DNA from: GCA-016700035 sp964646575
GTDB lineage: Bacteria; Patescibacteriota; Saccharimonadia; CAILAD01; GCA-016700035
Assembly: GCA_964646575.1 (NCBI GenBank)
Contig: CAZYFT010000016.1
Span: 1 to 15,154 of the forward strand
Direction of reading: 5' to 3'
DNA: 15,154 nucleotides
This document shows, piece after piece, positions 1 through 6,204 of the stretch. The notes under the pieces were generated by a model. The model was not told the DNA's origin. It was given only the letters and a program-made list of their open reading frames with translations, and did not search any database. The number at the start of each line of letters is the position of its first letter. Position 1 is the first letter of the stretch. A program made the translations under genes and the position numbers.

Positions 1-4
1 CTAT

Positions 5-10
5 TAAAAT
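5..10 (+). promoter_or_regulatory. Putative -10 box of a leaderless promoter for the zinc-ribbon gene
   Basis: TAAAAT lies 5 nt before the ATG at 16, which would put the transcription start on or next to the start codon. The -35 region is outside the window, so this rests on the hexamer and on the same arrangement at six other genes here. Confidence 0.4.
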
Positions 11-15
11 TCAGT

Positions 16-375
16 ATGACTATAAAAATATTGTTAAGAAAAAGGGTCAACTCGATAGGCTATAAGCACATGTATAAAGTTAAAAAAGACTCATATCAAA
101 AAGCTCGCGGTGGAAGCTCGCGCATATTAGATGTTTGCTGCGAGCACTGCGGACATCACCTCGCCTACTACCAAAAAGACGGCCCCGGCATACTTAAGCG
201 GATGTATATTGACCGTTTTATCGACCAAACACCTGAAGAAAAAGAACTGAAATGTCAAAGCTGTAATCAAATATTGGCTACTAAAATAGTCTATGAAAAA
301 GAAAAGCGCGAGGCCTATCGATTATTTGTCGGTGCCGTCACGAAAAAAATCGTAAAACGCAATGATATAAACTGA
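16..375 (+). CDS. Small zinc-ribbon protein
   Basis: A 119-residue basic protein of unknown function. Two cysteine pairs, C42-x2-C45 and C80-x2-C83, about 35 residues apart form a four-cysteine zinc ribbon, and the segment between them (YYQKDGPGILKRMYIDRF, residues 51-68) looks like the conserved core of a family I associate with CPR genomes; that association is from memory. The remainder is rich in Lys and Arg, so a role near RNA or ribosomes is possible but only inferred. I kept the ATG at 16 because a TAAAAT hexamer sits 5 nt upstream, as at other leaderless starts in this window. An in-frame ATG at 70 is the alternative and has no clear Shine-Dalgarno either. There is no signal peptide or membrane segment. 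A 60-nt gap separates it from the next gene. Confidence 0.75.
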   Translation: MTIKILLRKRVNSIGYKHMYKVKKDSYQKARGGSSRILDVCCEHCGHHLAYYQKDGPGILKRMYIDRFIDQTPEEKELKCQSCNQILATKIVYEKEKREAYRLFVGAVTKKIVKRNDIN

Positions 376-423
376 CTACACTATGCCGCCTTGTTAGCAG
401 TGGCTCACTTTTTATTTACTCGT

Positions 424-429
424 TATAAT
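424..429 (+). promoter_or_regulatory. Consensus -10 box (TATAAT) of a leaderless promoter
   Basis: A perfect TATAAT ends 6 nt before the ATG at 436, so transcription should begin at the start codon. No convincing -35 hexamer is seen at 17 nt spacing. The box decides the start: the earlier in-frame initiation options upstream of 436 lie upstream of it. Confidence 0.6.
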
Positions 430-435
430 GCAGGC

Positions 436-783
436 ATGACAGTCATTGATACATATTTAGATAATATTGACTCAAAACAACGTGCAGAGCTCGAGCGAAT
501 TCGTACTATTACTAAAAAAGCCGTGCCAACTGCCGAAGAAAAAATTTCATACGGTATGCCTACCATGACCTACAAAGGCAAAAACCTTCTGCACTTTGCA
601 GCATTTAAGGACCACATGAGCCTCTTCCCTACTTCTGGCCCTACCGAAGAGCTCGCTGCCAAACTGAAAGATTTCAAAACTGCCAAAGGAACAATTCAGT
701 TTACCCTTGAAAAGCCCCTACCAGAATCCTTAATTCTCGAAATTATCGATTTACGAGTACGCGATATCGATGCCAAAAACTGA
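436..783 (+). CDS. DUF1801 (YdhG-like) family protein
   Basis: A 115-residue cytoplasmic protein of the DUF1801 family, small alpha/beta proteins whose biochemical role is not established. The family signature is visible as EKISYGMPTMTYKGKNLLHF (residues 35-54) followed by FKDHMSLFP (57-65) and an internal basic stretch (KLKDFKTAKGTIQFT). Length is normal for the family. I chose ATG 436 rather than an upstream in-frame start because a perfect -10 TATAAT lies 6 nt before it and because homologues begin close to this point. The last 14 nt overlap the isomerase gene that starts at 770, so the two are probably co-transcribed and translationally coupled. No functional link between them is obvious. 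Confidence 0.85.
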   Translation: MTVIDTYLDNIDSKQRAELERIRTITKKAVPTAEEKISYGMPTMTYKGKNLLHFAAFKDHMSLFPTSGPTEELAAKLKDFKTAKGTIQFTLEKPLPESLILEIIDLRVRDIDAKN

Positions 784-1363
784 CGAGCATCTAGAAGACA
801 TCGAGCATGTCGTCCTTGTTGACGAGCAAGATAAAGACCTTGGCTTAGCCGAAAAAGCCACTATTCACACCGCTGATACACCGTTACACCGCGCCTTCTC
901 ATCGTTTTTATTTAATAGGAAGGGTGAACTACTCCTGCAACAGCGCGCCCACCACAAAAAAACCTGGCCGGGCGTATGGAGTAACTCCGCCTGTGGCCAC
1001 CCACAGCGGGGCGAAAGCTACGAAGCAGCAGTACAGCGCCGTCTGAAATTTGAACTTGGCTTAGATATCTCCGTCGAGAAAATTCTTACGATGCTTCCAG
1101 ACTACCTCTATCGGTACGAACACCTGGGTGTAGTAGAACACGAATTTTGTCCCGTCTTCGTGATATTTGCCGATGTTGAGCCAAGCCCAAACCCAGAAGA
1201 AGTTGCTAAAACAAGGTGGATTTCGTGGCAACAATTCCTCGCCGACATTGAGAAGGAAAATGAATATTCCGAATGGTGCGTGGAAGAGGCTCAACTTTTG
1301 CAAGCTCTGCCCGAGTTCCGCCAGAAGTTCCAGGAATTTACCGGTAAGCCGAGCAACGATTGA
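770..1363 (+). CDS. idi: Isopentenyl-diphosphate delta-isomerase, type I
   Basis: A 197-residue NUDIX-fold enzyme interconverting isopentenyl and dimethylallyl diphosphate in isoprenoid synthesis. Expected catalytic and metal-binding residues are present: H33 and H40 in IHTADTPLH, the catalytic Cys C75 and H77 in WSNSACGHPQRGES, and the Glu pair E123/E125 in GVVEHEFCPVF. The length matches short bacterial type I enzymes. The gene starts inside the 3' end of the DUF1801 gene (14-nt overlap) and lacks its own promoter, so it is read from the upstream promoter. Its stop codon overlaps the -35 hexamer of the tRNA-Pro promoter. No other isoprenoid gene lies in the window. In reduced CPR genomes such an enzyme would be used to balance IPP/DMAPP from an unseen or external source; that is inference. 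Confidence 0.93.
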   Translation: MPKTDEHLEDIEHVVLVDEQDKDLGLAEKATIHTADTPLHRAFSSFLFNRKGELLLQQRAHHKKTWPGVWSNSACGHPQRGESYEAAVQRRLKFELGLDISVEKILTMLPDYLYRYEHLGVVEHEFCPVFVIFADVEPSPNPEEVAKTRWISWQQFLADIEKENEYSEWCVEEAQLLQALPEFRQKFQEFTGKPSND

Positions 1364-1388
1364 ATTAGCCCGCCATATCTGATAGAAT
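1360..1388 (+). promoter_or_regulatory. Promoter of tRNA-Pro (TTGAAT - 17 nt - TAGAAT, extended -10)
   Basis: TTGAAT at 1360-1365 is followed by a 17-nt spacer and TAGAAT at 1383-1388, with TG one base upstream (TGATAGAAT), the extended -10 form. The mature tRNA begins 12 nt downstream. The -35 overlaps the stop codon of idi. Confidence 0.75.
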
Positions 1389-1400
1389 ATGGCAGTTTTA

Positions 1401-1477
1401 CGGGGTGTGGCGCAGTTGGCTAGCGCGCCTGGTTTGGGACCAGGAGGCCGGAGGTTCGAGTCCTCTCACCCCGACCA
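1401..1477 (+). tRNA. tRNA-Pro (UGG)
   Basis: A full cloverleaf of 77 nt: acceptor stem CGGGGTG/CACCCCG with the C1-G72 pair typical of tRNA-Pro, D-arm, anticodon loop TTTGGGA with anticodon TGG between CCTGG and CCAGG stems, T-arm with GTTCGAG, discriminator A and an encoded CCA at 1475-1477. It has its own promoter upstream and a small terminator just downstream, so it is a one-gene transcript. Confidence 0.96.
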
Positions 1478-1483
1478 TTCAAT

Positions 1484-1506
1484 GTTCGACATCGGTCGAG
1501 CTTTTT
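1484..1506 (+). terminator. Rho-independent terminator after tRNA-Pro
   Basis: GTTCGAC (1484-1490) pairs with GTCGAGC (1495-1501) around a 4-nt loop, with one G-U pair, followed directly by TTTTT. It ends the tRNA-Pro transcript 7 nt after the CCA end. Confidence 0.65.
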
Positions 1507-1520
1507 AGTTTAGAGAGGTA

Positions 1521-1526
1521 TATACT
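1521..1526 (+). promoter_or_regulatory. -10 box (TATACT) of a leaderless promoter
   Basis: TATACT ends 7 nt before the ATG at 1534. No Shine-Dalgarno is present between the two, fitting a leaderless transcript that starts after the tRNA-Pro terminator. Confidence 0.5.
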
Positions 1527-1533
1527 TAAAGCC

Positions 1534-1788
1534 ATGGATCAAAACGTTTTTAATCAATCAATTGGCACATTCATAGAACAAAACTTACTCTGGATTGCCG
1601 CCATATATTTCTGGTCACTATTTTGGAAGGCCGTCGCGCTTTGGAAATCTGCCCGCTCTAACGACAAAGTGTGGTTTGTGATTTTCCTTTTTGTAAACAC
1701 GCTTGGCCTCTTGGAAATTCTCTACATTTTCCACTTCTCAAAACAACCAGGCATGCCAAAAACCCTCAGTACTAAAAAAGATAAATAA
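1534..1788 (+). CDS. DUF5652-like small membrane protein
   Basis: An 84-residue membrane protein of unknown function. Two hydrophobic helices are seen: roughly residues 18-34 (LLWIAAIYFWSLFWKAV) and 48-69 (WFVIFLFVNTLGLLEILYIF), separated by a basic loop WKSARSNDK. The pattern WKAVALWKSAR...WF...NTLGLLEILYIF matches what I recall of DUF5652, a two-helix family common in CPR bacteria. The hydrophilic C-terminus carries several Lys residues. The start is set by the TATACT box 7 nt upstream; a longer reading frame runs back through the tRNA-Pro gene and is not credible. The 3' end meets the minus-strand terminator of the neighbouring gene. Confidence 0.8.
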   Translation: MDQNVFNQSIGTFIEQNLLWIAAIYFWSLFWKAVALWKSARSNDKVWFVIFLFVNTLGLLEILYIFHFSKQPGMPKTLSTKKDK

Positions 1789-1812
1789 AAAAGCGCAGCA
1801 TCGTTGCTGCGC
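1787..1812 (-). terminator. Rho-independent terminator of the minus-strand unknown gene
   Basis: On the minus strand GCGCAGCA and TGCTGCGC form a perfect 8-bp stem with a 4-nt loop (1793-1812), followed by six T (1787-1792). It lies 15 nt after the stop codon of the 182-residue gene. The T-run overlaps the stop codon of the convergent DUF5652 gene. Confidence 0.85.
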
Positions 1813-1827
1813 GGATTGCTGAGCAGG

Positions 1828-2376
1828 TTAGGCCCCGCCACCGGACTCAGAGCCACCAGACATGACCGGCGATGCTTCGGAACCGCCATGTTCAGCGTTG
1901 ATGCCGCCAGTGCCGCCGTCGCCAGAGCCGCCGAGAGAAGGTACGGGCTCCTCCTGTTCGTCGAGCGAGTCGGCGATGAGATCCGGATATAGACCCTGAT
2001 CGAAGCACTCGATGAAGTCCTGCATGCACTGCGGCAGACCCACCTGGTAGACGGACATCTCACCAAAGGTCTCCCCGACTGCTTCATTGGCGGCATCCTC
2101 GGAATCATCATCCATGAGGACGACCCTGGTGTGCCAGACTGCAACCAAGGAGTCTGCATCACTGCGGCTCGCGATGAGCAGACTGTCCTTGTACACCAGT
2201 ACCGGATGAGGCATCAGTGTGGCGAAGGTGTTGGCGATGGCGCAACCCGCGCTGCTGTGGCGGATACCCGCAACCAACGCATCCGGTCGCTCACCCCACA
2301 GAGTCTCCAGGGCGTCGGCGACACACCGCAGTGTGCCATCTCGAGCTTCCTGCTTGAAAATCACGTCATCGCTCAT
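1828..2376 (-). CDS. Unrecognised acidic protein with Gly/Ser-rich tail
   Basis: A 182-residue protein that I cannot place in a family. Residues 1-140 look like a compact alpha/beta domain: hydrophobic strands DALVAGIRH, HPVLVYKDSLLIAS, SLVAVWHTRVVLMDDD, and a Cys-containing helix PQCMQDFIECFDQG. The last about 40 residues are a low-complexity Gly/Ser tail (GGSGDGGTGG, MSGGSESGGGA) after an acidic linker, suggesting a flexible or disordered end. There is no signal peptide or membrane helix. It is a single-gene unit with its own promoter, a Shine-Dalgarno (AAAGGGGAAC before the ATG), and a strong terminator. Codons mostly end in C or G, and the gene is visibly richer in GC than its neighbours, like the 6570-7471 operon. 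That hints at transfer or at different expression needs. It is divergent from the photolyase gene and a 19-bp palindrome overlaps its promoter. Confidence 0.75.
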   Translation of the reverse strand: MSDDVIFKQEARDGTLRCVADALETLWGERPDALVAGIRHSSAGCAIANTFATLMPHPVLVYKDSLLIASRSDADSLVAVWHTRVVLMDDDSEDAANEAVGETFGEMSVYQVGLPQCMQDFIECFDQGLYPDLIADSLDEQEEPVPSLGGSGDGGTGGINAEHGGSEASPVMSGGSESGGGA

Positions 2377-2414
2377 CTCGTTCCCCTTTCAAAGGAAGGT
2401 ACAAGGTTGGCATA

Positions 2415-2444
2415 AGTGTACGTCTAGCAGACGTACTAGGTCAA
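2415..2444 (-). promoter_or_regulatory. Minus-strand promoter TTGACC - 18 nt - TACACT
   Basis: Read on the minus strand, TTGACC (2444-2439) and TACACT (2420-2415) are separated by 18 nt and point toward the gene starting at 2376. The spacer is filled almost entirely by a perfect palindrome, so access to this promoter is probably controlled. Confidence 0.6.
2418..2436. promoter_or_regulatory. 19-bp perfect palindrome, likely operator
   Basis: GTACGTCT - AGC - AGACGTAC is a perfect inverted repeat with 8-bp arms and a 3-bp centre. It occupies the spacer of the minus-strand promoter and ends 17 nt before the extended -10 of the divergent photolyase promoter. Its position and symmetry fit a dimeric repressor or a MerR-type activator acting in the spacer. 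The cognate regulator is not seen in the window. Confidence 0.6.
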
Positions 2445-2452
2445 GAGAATTC

Positions 2453-2461
2453 TGCTAGGAT
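2453..2461 (+). promoter_or_regulatory. Extended -10 (TGCTAGGAT), leaderless promoter of the photolyase
   Basis: TG-C-TAGGAT is an extended -10 element ending 6 nt before the ATG at 2468. No Shine-Dalgarno precedes the gene, so a leaderless mRNA is likely. Confidence 0.6.
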
Positions 2462-2467
2462 AGAACT

Positions 2468-3787
2468 ATGACCGTGCTAGCACTATTTACACGAGATCTT
2501 CGGCTAGAGGATAATGCTTTACTTAATTCTGGCGAAACAATCGTGCCGGCATACATCGTAGATTCAGATCTTACGCATGCCCACAAAAACGAGTTCGGAC
2601 AGTCGTTCATGGTAGACTCGCTCAACGATCTCGATAAAGCACTGCAAAAACACCATACCAATCTTGCCATTGCTCACGGCACGTTTGCTTCGGCACTCGC
2701 CTCTCTTATTTTGCAACACAAGCCCCTCATAGTCCGTATGGCTCGCGACATCACGCCATACGCCAAAAAACGTGAACAACTTGCCGCCCAAATTTGTGCG
2801 AAAGAAAATATTGAACTAGAACTTATTGATAATCACTGGCTCCTACCTTTTGAAAAAACCATTAAAGCCAATGGCGAGCCATACACTGTTTTTACGCCTT
2901 TTTTTAAGCATGCTAGCCTGCTGGATATTCCGGAACCGCACACTCCAGAAGAACTAACTTTCGCAAAACTTAAGTCCTCAAAAATACCAGAAGCAGAAAA
3001 AAATTCAGGAAAAACTCAATCCGGCGGTCGCACCGCGGCACTAAAAATCCTAAACAATTTGAACGATTATGAGAGCTACGAGCACGAGCGAGACTTTCCT
3101 GCCCTCAATCGCACCACTCACCTTTCTGCCCATCTGCACTGGGGCAGTGTGAGCGTACGAGAAGTACACGCGGCTGTTTCTACGCGGCTTAGTCCACACC
3201 ATCCACTCATTCGCCAACTGTGGTGGCGAGAATTCTTTAGTAGTATTGCCTTGCATTTTCCACATGTCTGGCAACACAACTACAAACGCGGGTATGATGC
3301 GCTTCAATGGCAAAATAATGAGGACTTTTTGCGTGCCTGGCAGGAAGGAAAAACCGGTTTTCCAATGGTGGACGCTGCCATGCGCTGCCTCAACGAAACC
3401 GGCAACATGCATAATCGACTGCGCATGATAGTGGCAAGCTTCTTAGTAAAAGACCTCCACATTAACTGGCGTGAGGGCGAGAAATACTTTGCTCAAAAAC
3501 TCGTAGATTATGATAAAGCCATTAATAACGGCAATTGGCAATGGGCTGCCGGAACTGGGGCTGACGCTGCGCCGTATTTTCGTGTATTTAATCCGTGGCT
3601 ACAGCAAGCAAAATTCGATGGCAATGCAGCATTTATCAAAAACTGGGTGCCCGAACTTGCTCGCACCGAGACAAAGATTATTCATGATCCAAGAGCGATC
3701 CGACCGAATTACCCCGAACCAGTTGTTGACCACGCGCAAGCCAAAGAAGTAGCACTTGCTATGTTTGCCCAAGCCCTGAGAAAATAG
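2468..3787 (+). CDS. phrB: Deoxyribodipyrimidine photolyase (cryptochrome/photolyase family)
   Basis: A 439-residue flavoenzyme that uses light to split cyclobutane pyrimidine dimers in DNA. The N-terminal alpha/beta antenna domain starts at once with LALFTRDLRLEDNALL. The C-terminal FAD-binding domain carries the typical run LIRQLWWREFF, KTGFPMVDAAMR, GNMHNRLRMIVASFLVKDL, INWREGEKYF, YDKAINNGNWQWAAGTG and PYFRVFNPWLQ, where the NNGNWQW region holds FAD contacts and Trp residues of the electron-transfer chain. The full class I layout is intact, though the protein is a little short compared with E. coli PhrB (472). Substrate class (CPD against 6-4 or cryptochrome) is inferred from these motifs. 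It is preceded by a leaderless-type promoter and followed by the mannosyltransferase gene after only 4 nt, so they probably share a transcript. Confidence 0.95.
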   Translation: MTVLALFTRDLRLEDNALLNSGETIVPAYIVDSDLTHAHKNEFGQSFMVDSLNDLDKALQKHHTNLAIAHGTFASALASLILQHKPLIVRMARDITPYAKKREQLAAQICAKENIELELIDNHWLLPFEKTIKANGEPYTVFTPFFKHASLLDIPEPHTPEELTFAKLKSSKIPEAEKNSGKTQSGGRTAALKILNNLNDYESYEHERDFPALNRTTHLSAHLHWGSVSVREVHAAVSTRLSPHHPLIRQLWWREFFSSIALHFPHVWQHNYKRGYDALQWQNNEDFLRAWQEGKTGFPMVDAAMRCLNETGNMHNRLRMIVASFLVKDLHINWREGEKYFAQKLVDYDKAINNGNWQWAAGTGADAAPYFRVFNPWLQQAKFDGNAAFIKNWVPELARTETKIIHDPRAIRPNYPEPVVDHAQAKEVALAMFAQALRK

Positions 3788-3791
3788 CAAG

Positions 3792-5156
3792 ATGAAAAAT
3801 CCCACTTCTCGCCTCGACCACATCGTAGCCTGGACAAAAAAACACCAAGTTGGGATGGCCATTGCTGTTCTATTGGTAATTGGTTTTGTGTCTCGCTTTT
3901 TTATGTTTGGCTACCCTAACCAAGCAGTGTTTGATGAAGTATATTTTGGTAAGTTCGTAGGCGCGTATTTCTCTGGTGCGTATTACTTCGATATTCACCC
4001 GCCTTTTGCTAAACTCCTGATTGCAACTTTTGCAAAACTTATGGGTTACAACCCAACATCATCGTTTGCGGCAATTGGTACTACTTTTACCGACAGCGGC
4101 TACCTATACCTCCGCTTTCTCCCCTCACTGGCGGGTGCACTTTTGCCGCTTGTATTATTCAGTATCGCTCGCGAATTTGGGCTCAAATCCCGCACAGCAT
4201 TCCTAATCGGCATGCTTGCGGTTTTAGACACTGCACTTTTAGCCCAAAGTCGTTTTATTTTAATCGATAGCCTACTCCTACTCTTTAGCTTTTCCTCATT
4301 CTGGCTCTATTTAGTATGGCGACGATCAAAGCAAGTATGGGTTCTCATGCTTGCCGCCGCTCTGGCCGGCATGGCAATTAGCGTTAAGTGGATAGCTCTG
4401 CCATTTATTTTGTTGCCAATACTATACGAATTCTTACACCACGCTAGCTTTAAGCGCATGTTCAAAATTCTGGCAGTCTACACATCAATTGCAGCCACGC
4501 TGTACATAGCTTTTTTTGCAGTTCATGTTTCTCTACTCACTAAGACGGGCGATGGCGATGCATTCATGTCGCAAGCCTATCAAAGCAGCCTTGAAGGCAA
4601 CCCGAATGCAACCACTAATGCACAATCCACGTTATCTCTGCCTGAAAAAGTTATCGAGCTCAATCACGAAATGTATGCCGCTAATGCTCGCCTTACAGCC
4701 GGACATCCATACGGCAGCAAATGGTACGGCTGGCCAGTAATGATAAAGCCAATATCTTACTGGGTGCAGGGCAACGCACAAATTTGGTTGGTCGGAAACC
4801 CAATTGTTTGGTGGGGAGGTGCAGTGGCAATTATTTGGATGCTCGTAGATCTCTTTACGAAAAAAATACCATCTAAAAAAATGCCAGTTGCCCTCTTTAT
4901 TGTTCTCGGCTTTTTCATGACCTGGCTACCATTTGCACTCATTTCGCGCGTCATGTTTCTGTATCACTATTTCATTCCGCTCTGCTTTTCCATTCTGGCA
5001 ATTGGCTTTTGTCTCGACCGTGCCGAATGGAAAATGCAAATCTCGCTCTTGCTCCTCACCATTGCTGGCTTCATACTCTTTGCTTCAGCAGCCTACGGCC
5101 TTGAACTCTCACAGGCCTTTAACAATATTCGTACTATCATCCCAATTTGGCAGTAA
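3792..5156 (+). CDS. Dolichyl-phosphate-mannose-protein mannosyltransferase (PMT/GT39 family)
   Basis: A 454-residue polytopic membrane glycosyltransferase that would transfer a sugar from a polyprenyl-phosphate donor to exported proteins. The GT39 signature is clear: the first extracytoplasmic loop has FDEVYFGKF with the DE pair at residues 48-49, then YYFDIHPPFAKLL, and a further loop has SRFILIDS. About ten hydrophobic helices follow the first one (residues about 20-38), including LLPLVLFSIAREFG, ALFIVLGFFMTWLPFAL and ISLLLLTIAGFILF. The C-terminal soluble region of many PMTs is reduced and no MIR domain is present, so it is shorter than actinobacterial Pmt proteins. It follows the photolyase stop by 4 nt without its own promoter. 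Exported proteins in the same window (lamin-tail and b5-like, both Ser/Thr rich) are possible substrates; that link is inference. Confidence 0.88.
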   Translation: MKNPTSRLDHIVAWTKKHQVGMAIAVLLVIGFVSRFFMFGYPNQAVFDEVYFGKFVGAYFSGAYYFDIHPPFAKLLIATFAKLMGYNPTSSFAAIGTTFTDSGYLYLRFLPSLAGALLPLVLFSIAREFGLKSRTAFLIGMLAVLDTALLAQSRFILIDSLLLLFSFSSFWLYLVWRRSKQVWVLMLAAALAGMAISVKWIALPFILLPILYEFLHHASFKRMFKILAVYTSIAATLYIAFFAVHVSLLTKTGDGDAFMSQAYQSSLEGNPNATTNAQSTLSLPEKVIELNHEMYAANARLTAGHPYGSKWYGWPVMIKPISYWVQGNAQIWLVGNPIVWWGGAVAIIWMLVDLFTKKIPSKKMPVALFIVLGFFMTWLPFALISRVMFLYHYFIPLCFSILAIGFCLDRAEWKMQISLLLLTIAGFILFASAAYGLELSQAFNNIRTIIPIWQ

Positions 5157-5183
5157 TCTTAAGGCAAACTTCAACAAATACCG

Positions 5184-5189
5184 TATAGT
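5184..5189 (+). promoter_or_regulatory. -10 box (TATAGT) before the b5-like gene
   Basis: TATAGT ends 8 nt before the ATG at 5198, with no Shine-Dalgarno in between. This is the leaderless arrangement seen at other transcription-unit heads here. Confidence 0.45.
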
Positions 5190-5197
5190 AGAGTCAT

Positions 5198-5611
5198 ATG
5201 AATAACAAACTTCTTCTCGCAATTCTTGGTGTGATTGTCGTTGGTGGACTCATCTTTGGCATCTATACCGTCTCCAATAATTCCACAACAACAAACACAA
5301 CAACTGAACAATCCACACAGGCTGAAGCAAGTAACTCACCACTCACGAGCAGTTCTCCTTCTGCAACTGGCAGCACCATAAGCAAAGCCGAACTTGCCAA
5401 AAATAATGGTAAAAATGGTGCCGATTGTTGGGTCGCAGTAAACGGCAAGGTCTATGATGTGACCGGACAAGACGAATGGGTAAATGGATCTCATACCCCT
5501 TCTAACGGCCAAGCTCAATGCGGGCAAGATGAGTCCGCGGCAATTGGCAGCTCACCACACGGCACAAGCGTACTTTCTAGTCTGCCTGTAGTCGGTACAT
5601 ACGCAAACTAA
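5198..5611 (+). CDS. Membrane-anchored cytochrome b5-like heme-binding domain protein
   Basis: A 137-residue exported protein. Residues 1-24 form an N-terminal hydrophobic anchor (KLLLAILGVIVVGGLIFGIY). Residues about 27-65 are a Ser/Thr/Asn-rich linker, and the C-terminal 70 residues match the cytochrome b5-like fold: CWVAVNGKVYDVT, then W-x-NG-SH, then the second His in SPHGTSVL, ending SLPVVGTY. The two His in GSHTP and SPHG are the candidate heme ligands, but the domain is shorter than true b5, and such reduced domains may bind other ligands. Two Cys (in ADCW and AQCG) could form a disulfide outside the cell. The linker composition is typical of O-glycosylated segments, and the upstream gene is a protein mannosyltransferase. 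The 3' end is convergent with the next gene, with 1 nt between the stop codons. Confidence 0.8.
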   Translation: MNNKLLLAILGVIVVGGLIFGIYTVSNNSTTTNTTTEQSTQAEASNSPLTSSSPSATGSTISKAELAKNNGKNGADCWVAVNGKVYDVTGQDEWVNGSHTPSNGQAQCGQDESAAIGSSPHGTSVLSSLPVVGTYAN

Positions 5612-5612
5612 T

Positions 5613-5984
5613 CTATTTCTTGGCTTTGGCTTTTTTAGCTAGAGATTTTTTGGATGTTTTCTTCTTGGGGACAGTTGATACCACTTCTGCTTCTTCAATT
5701 TTCGCTTCCGGCCGTACGCGCGGGCGCTTAATGACGTAGTAATACACAACTGCAGCAATTCCCCACAACCCAACAAACAAGCTAAGTATCAGAACAATCG
5801 TCCACATCATCCGTTCGTCATCACTCTGCCAGTCTTTACGCGTAAGGGCATCGATCAACATTAAGATCCATAAGATGAACAAAAAAAGTGCGAGCCCAGC
5901 AAAAATCAGGCCAAGCACCAAAGCCAGCAATATAAATAAAAAGGCCGCCCCAGAATTTGAAACTTCAGCAAGTGCTAGCACCAT
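5613..5984 (-). CDS. PLDc_N-like small membrane protein with Lys-rich tail
   Basis: A 123-residue membrane protein. Two long hydrophobic segments are visible, residues about 12-45 (AAFLFILLALVLGLIFAGLA and on to ILMLIDAL) and 60-88 (WTIVLILSLFVGLWGIAAVVYYYV). The pattern WILMLIDALTRKDW...MWTIVLILSLFVGLWGIAAVVYYYVIKRPR resembles the N-terminal membrane domain of cardiolipin synthases (PLDc_N), here without any catalytic domain, so it is not an enzyme by itself. The C-terminal 30 residues are strongly basic (PKKKTSKKSLAKKAKAKK), a likely cytoplasmic tail. A Shine-Dalgarno (AGGGAG) lies 6 nt before the ATG at 5984. No terminator separates it from the convergent b5-like gene. Function unknown. 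Confidence 0.75.
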   Translation of the reverse strand: MVLALAEVSNSGAAFLFILLALVLGLIFAGLALFLFILWILMLIDALTRKDWQSDDERMMWTIVLILSLFVGLWGIAAVVYYYVIKRPRVRPEAKIEEAEVVSTVPKKKTSKKSLAKKAKAKK

Positions 5985-6039
5985 ACATTACTCCCTTATA
6001 TTTCTAGACTACAACACCCAACCTTTTCGCGCCAACTAC

Positions 6040-6068
6040 TTGGAAAATACCAGATAGAATGGTAAAAT
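6040..6068 (+). promoter_or_regulatory. Promoter of the tRNA-Gly/tRNA-Arg unit (TTGGAA - 17 nt - TAAAAT)
   Basis: TTGGAA at 6040-6045 and TAAAAT at 6063-6068 are 17 nt apart. The mature tRNA-Gly starts 26 nt after the -10, leaving a short 5' leader for RNase P to remove. The two tRNAs are 35 nt apart with no promoter or terminator between, so they are one transcript. Confidence 0.6.
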
Positions 6069-6094
6069 AATCCGGTCTTCAGAAAATTTGGTGC

Positions 6095-6169
6095 GCGGGT
6101 ATGGTATAACGACTATTATTCCTGCCTTCCAAGCAGGCGATGCGGGTTTGATTCCCGCTACCCGCTCCA
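6095..6169 (+). tRNA. tRNA-Gly (UCC)
   Basis: 75 nt. Acceptor stem GCGGGTA/TACCCGC, D-arm, anticodon stem CCTGC/GCAGG with loop CTTCCAA (anticodon TCC), T-arm GCGGG/CCCGC with loop TTTGATT, discriminator T and an encoded CCA at 6167-6169. Confidence 0.95.
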
Positions 6170-6204
6170 TATGAAGACTTTATTCCCCTACATAACCGCG
6201 ACGA

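Noticed and set aside
391..435. Upstream in-frame start for the DUF1801 gene
   Set aside because: The perfect TATAAT lies downstream of that start, so it would not be on the transcript, and family members begin nearer 436.
1405..1533. Upstream extension of the DUF5652 frame
   Set aside because: It would translate the tRNA-Pro gene and its terminator; the TATACT box and ATG at 1534 explain the gene.
1722..2162. Minus-strand frame of 146 codons overlapping DUF5652 and the unknown gene
   Set aside because: Rich in Arg, Ser and Pro as expected from an alternative frame of GC-rich sequence, and it crosses the terminator hairpin.
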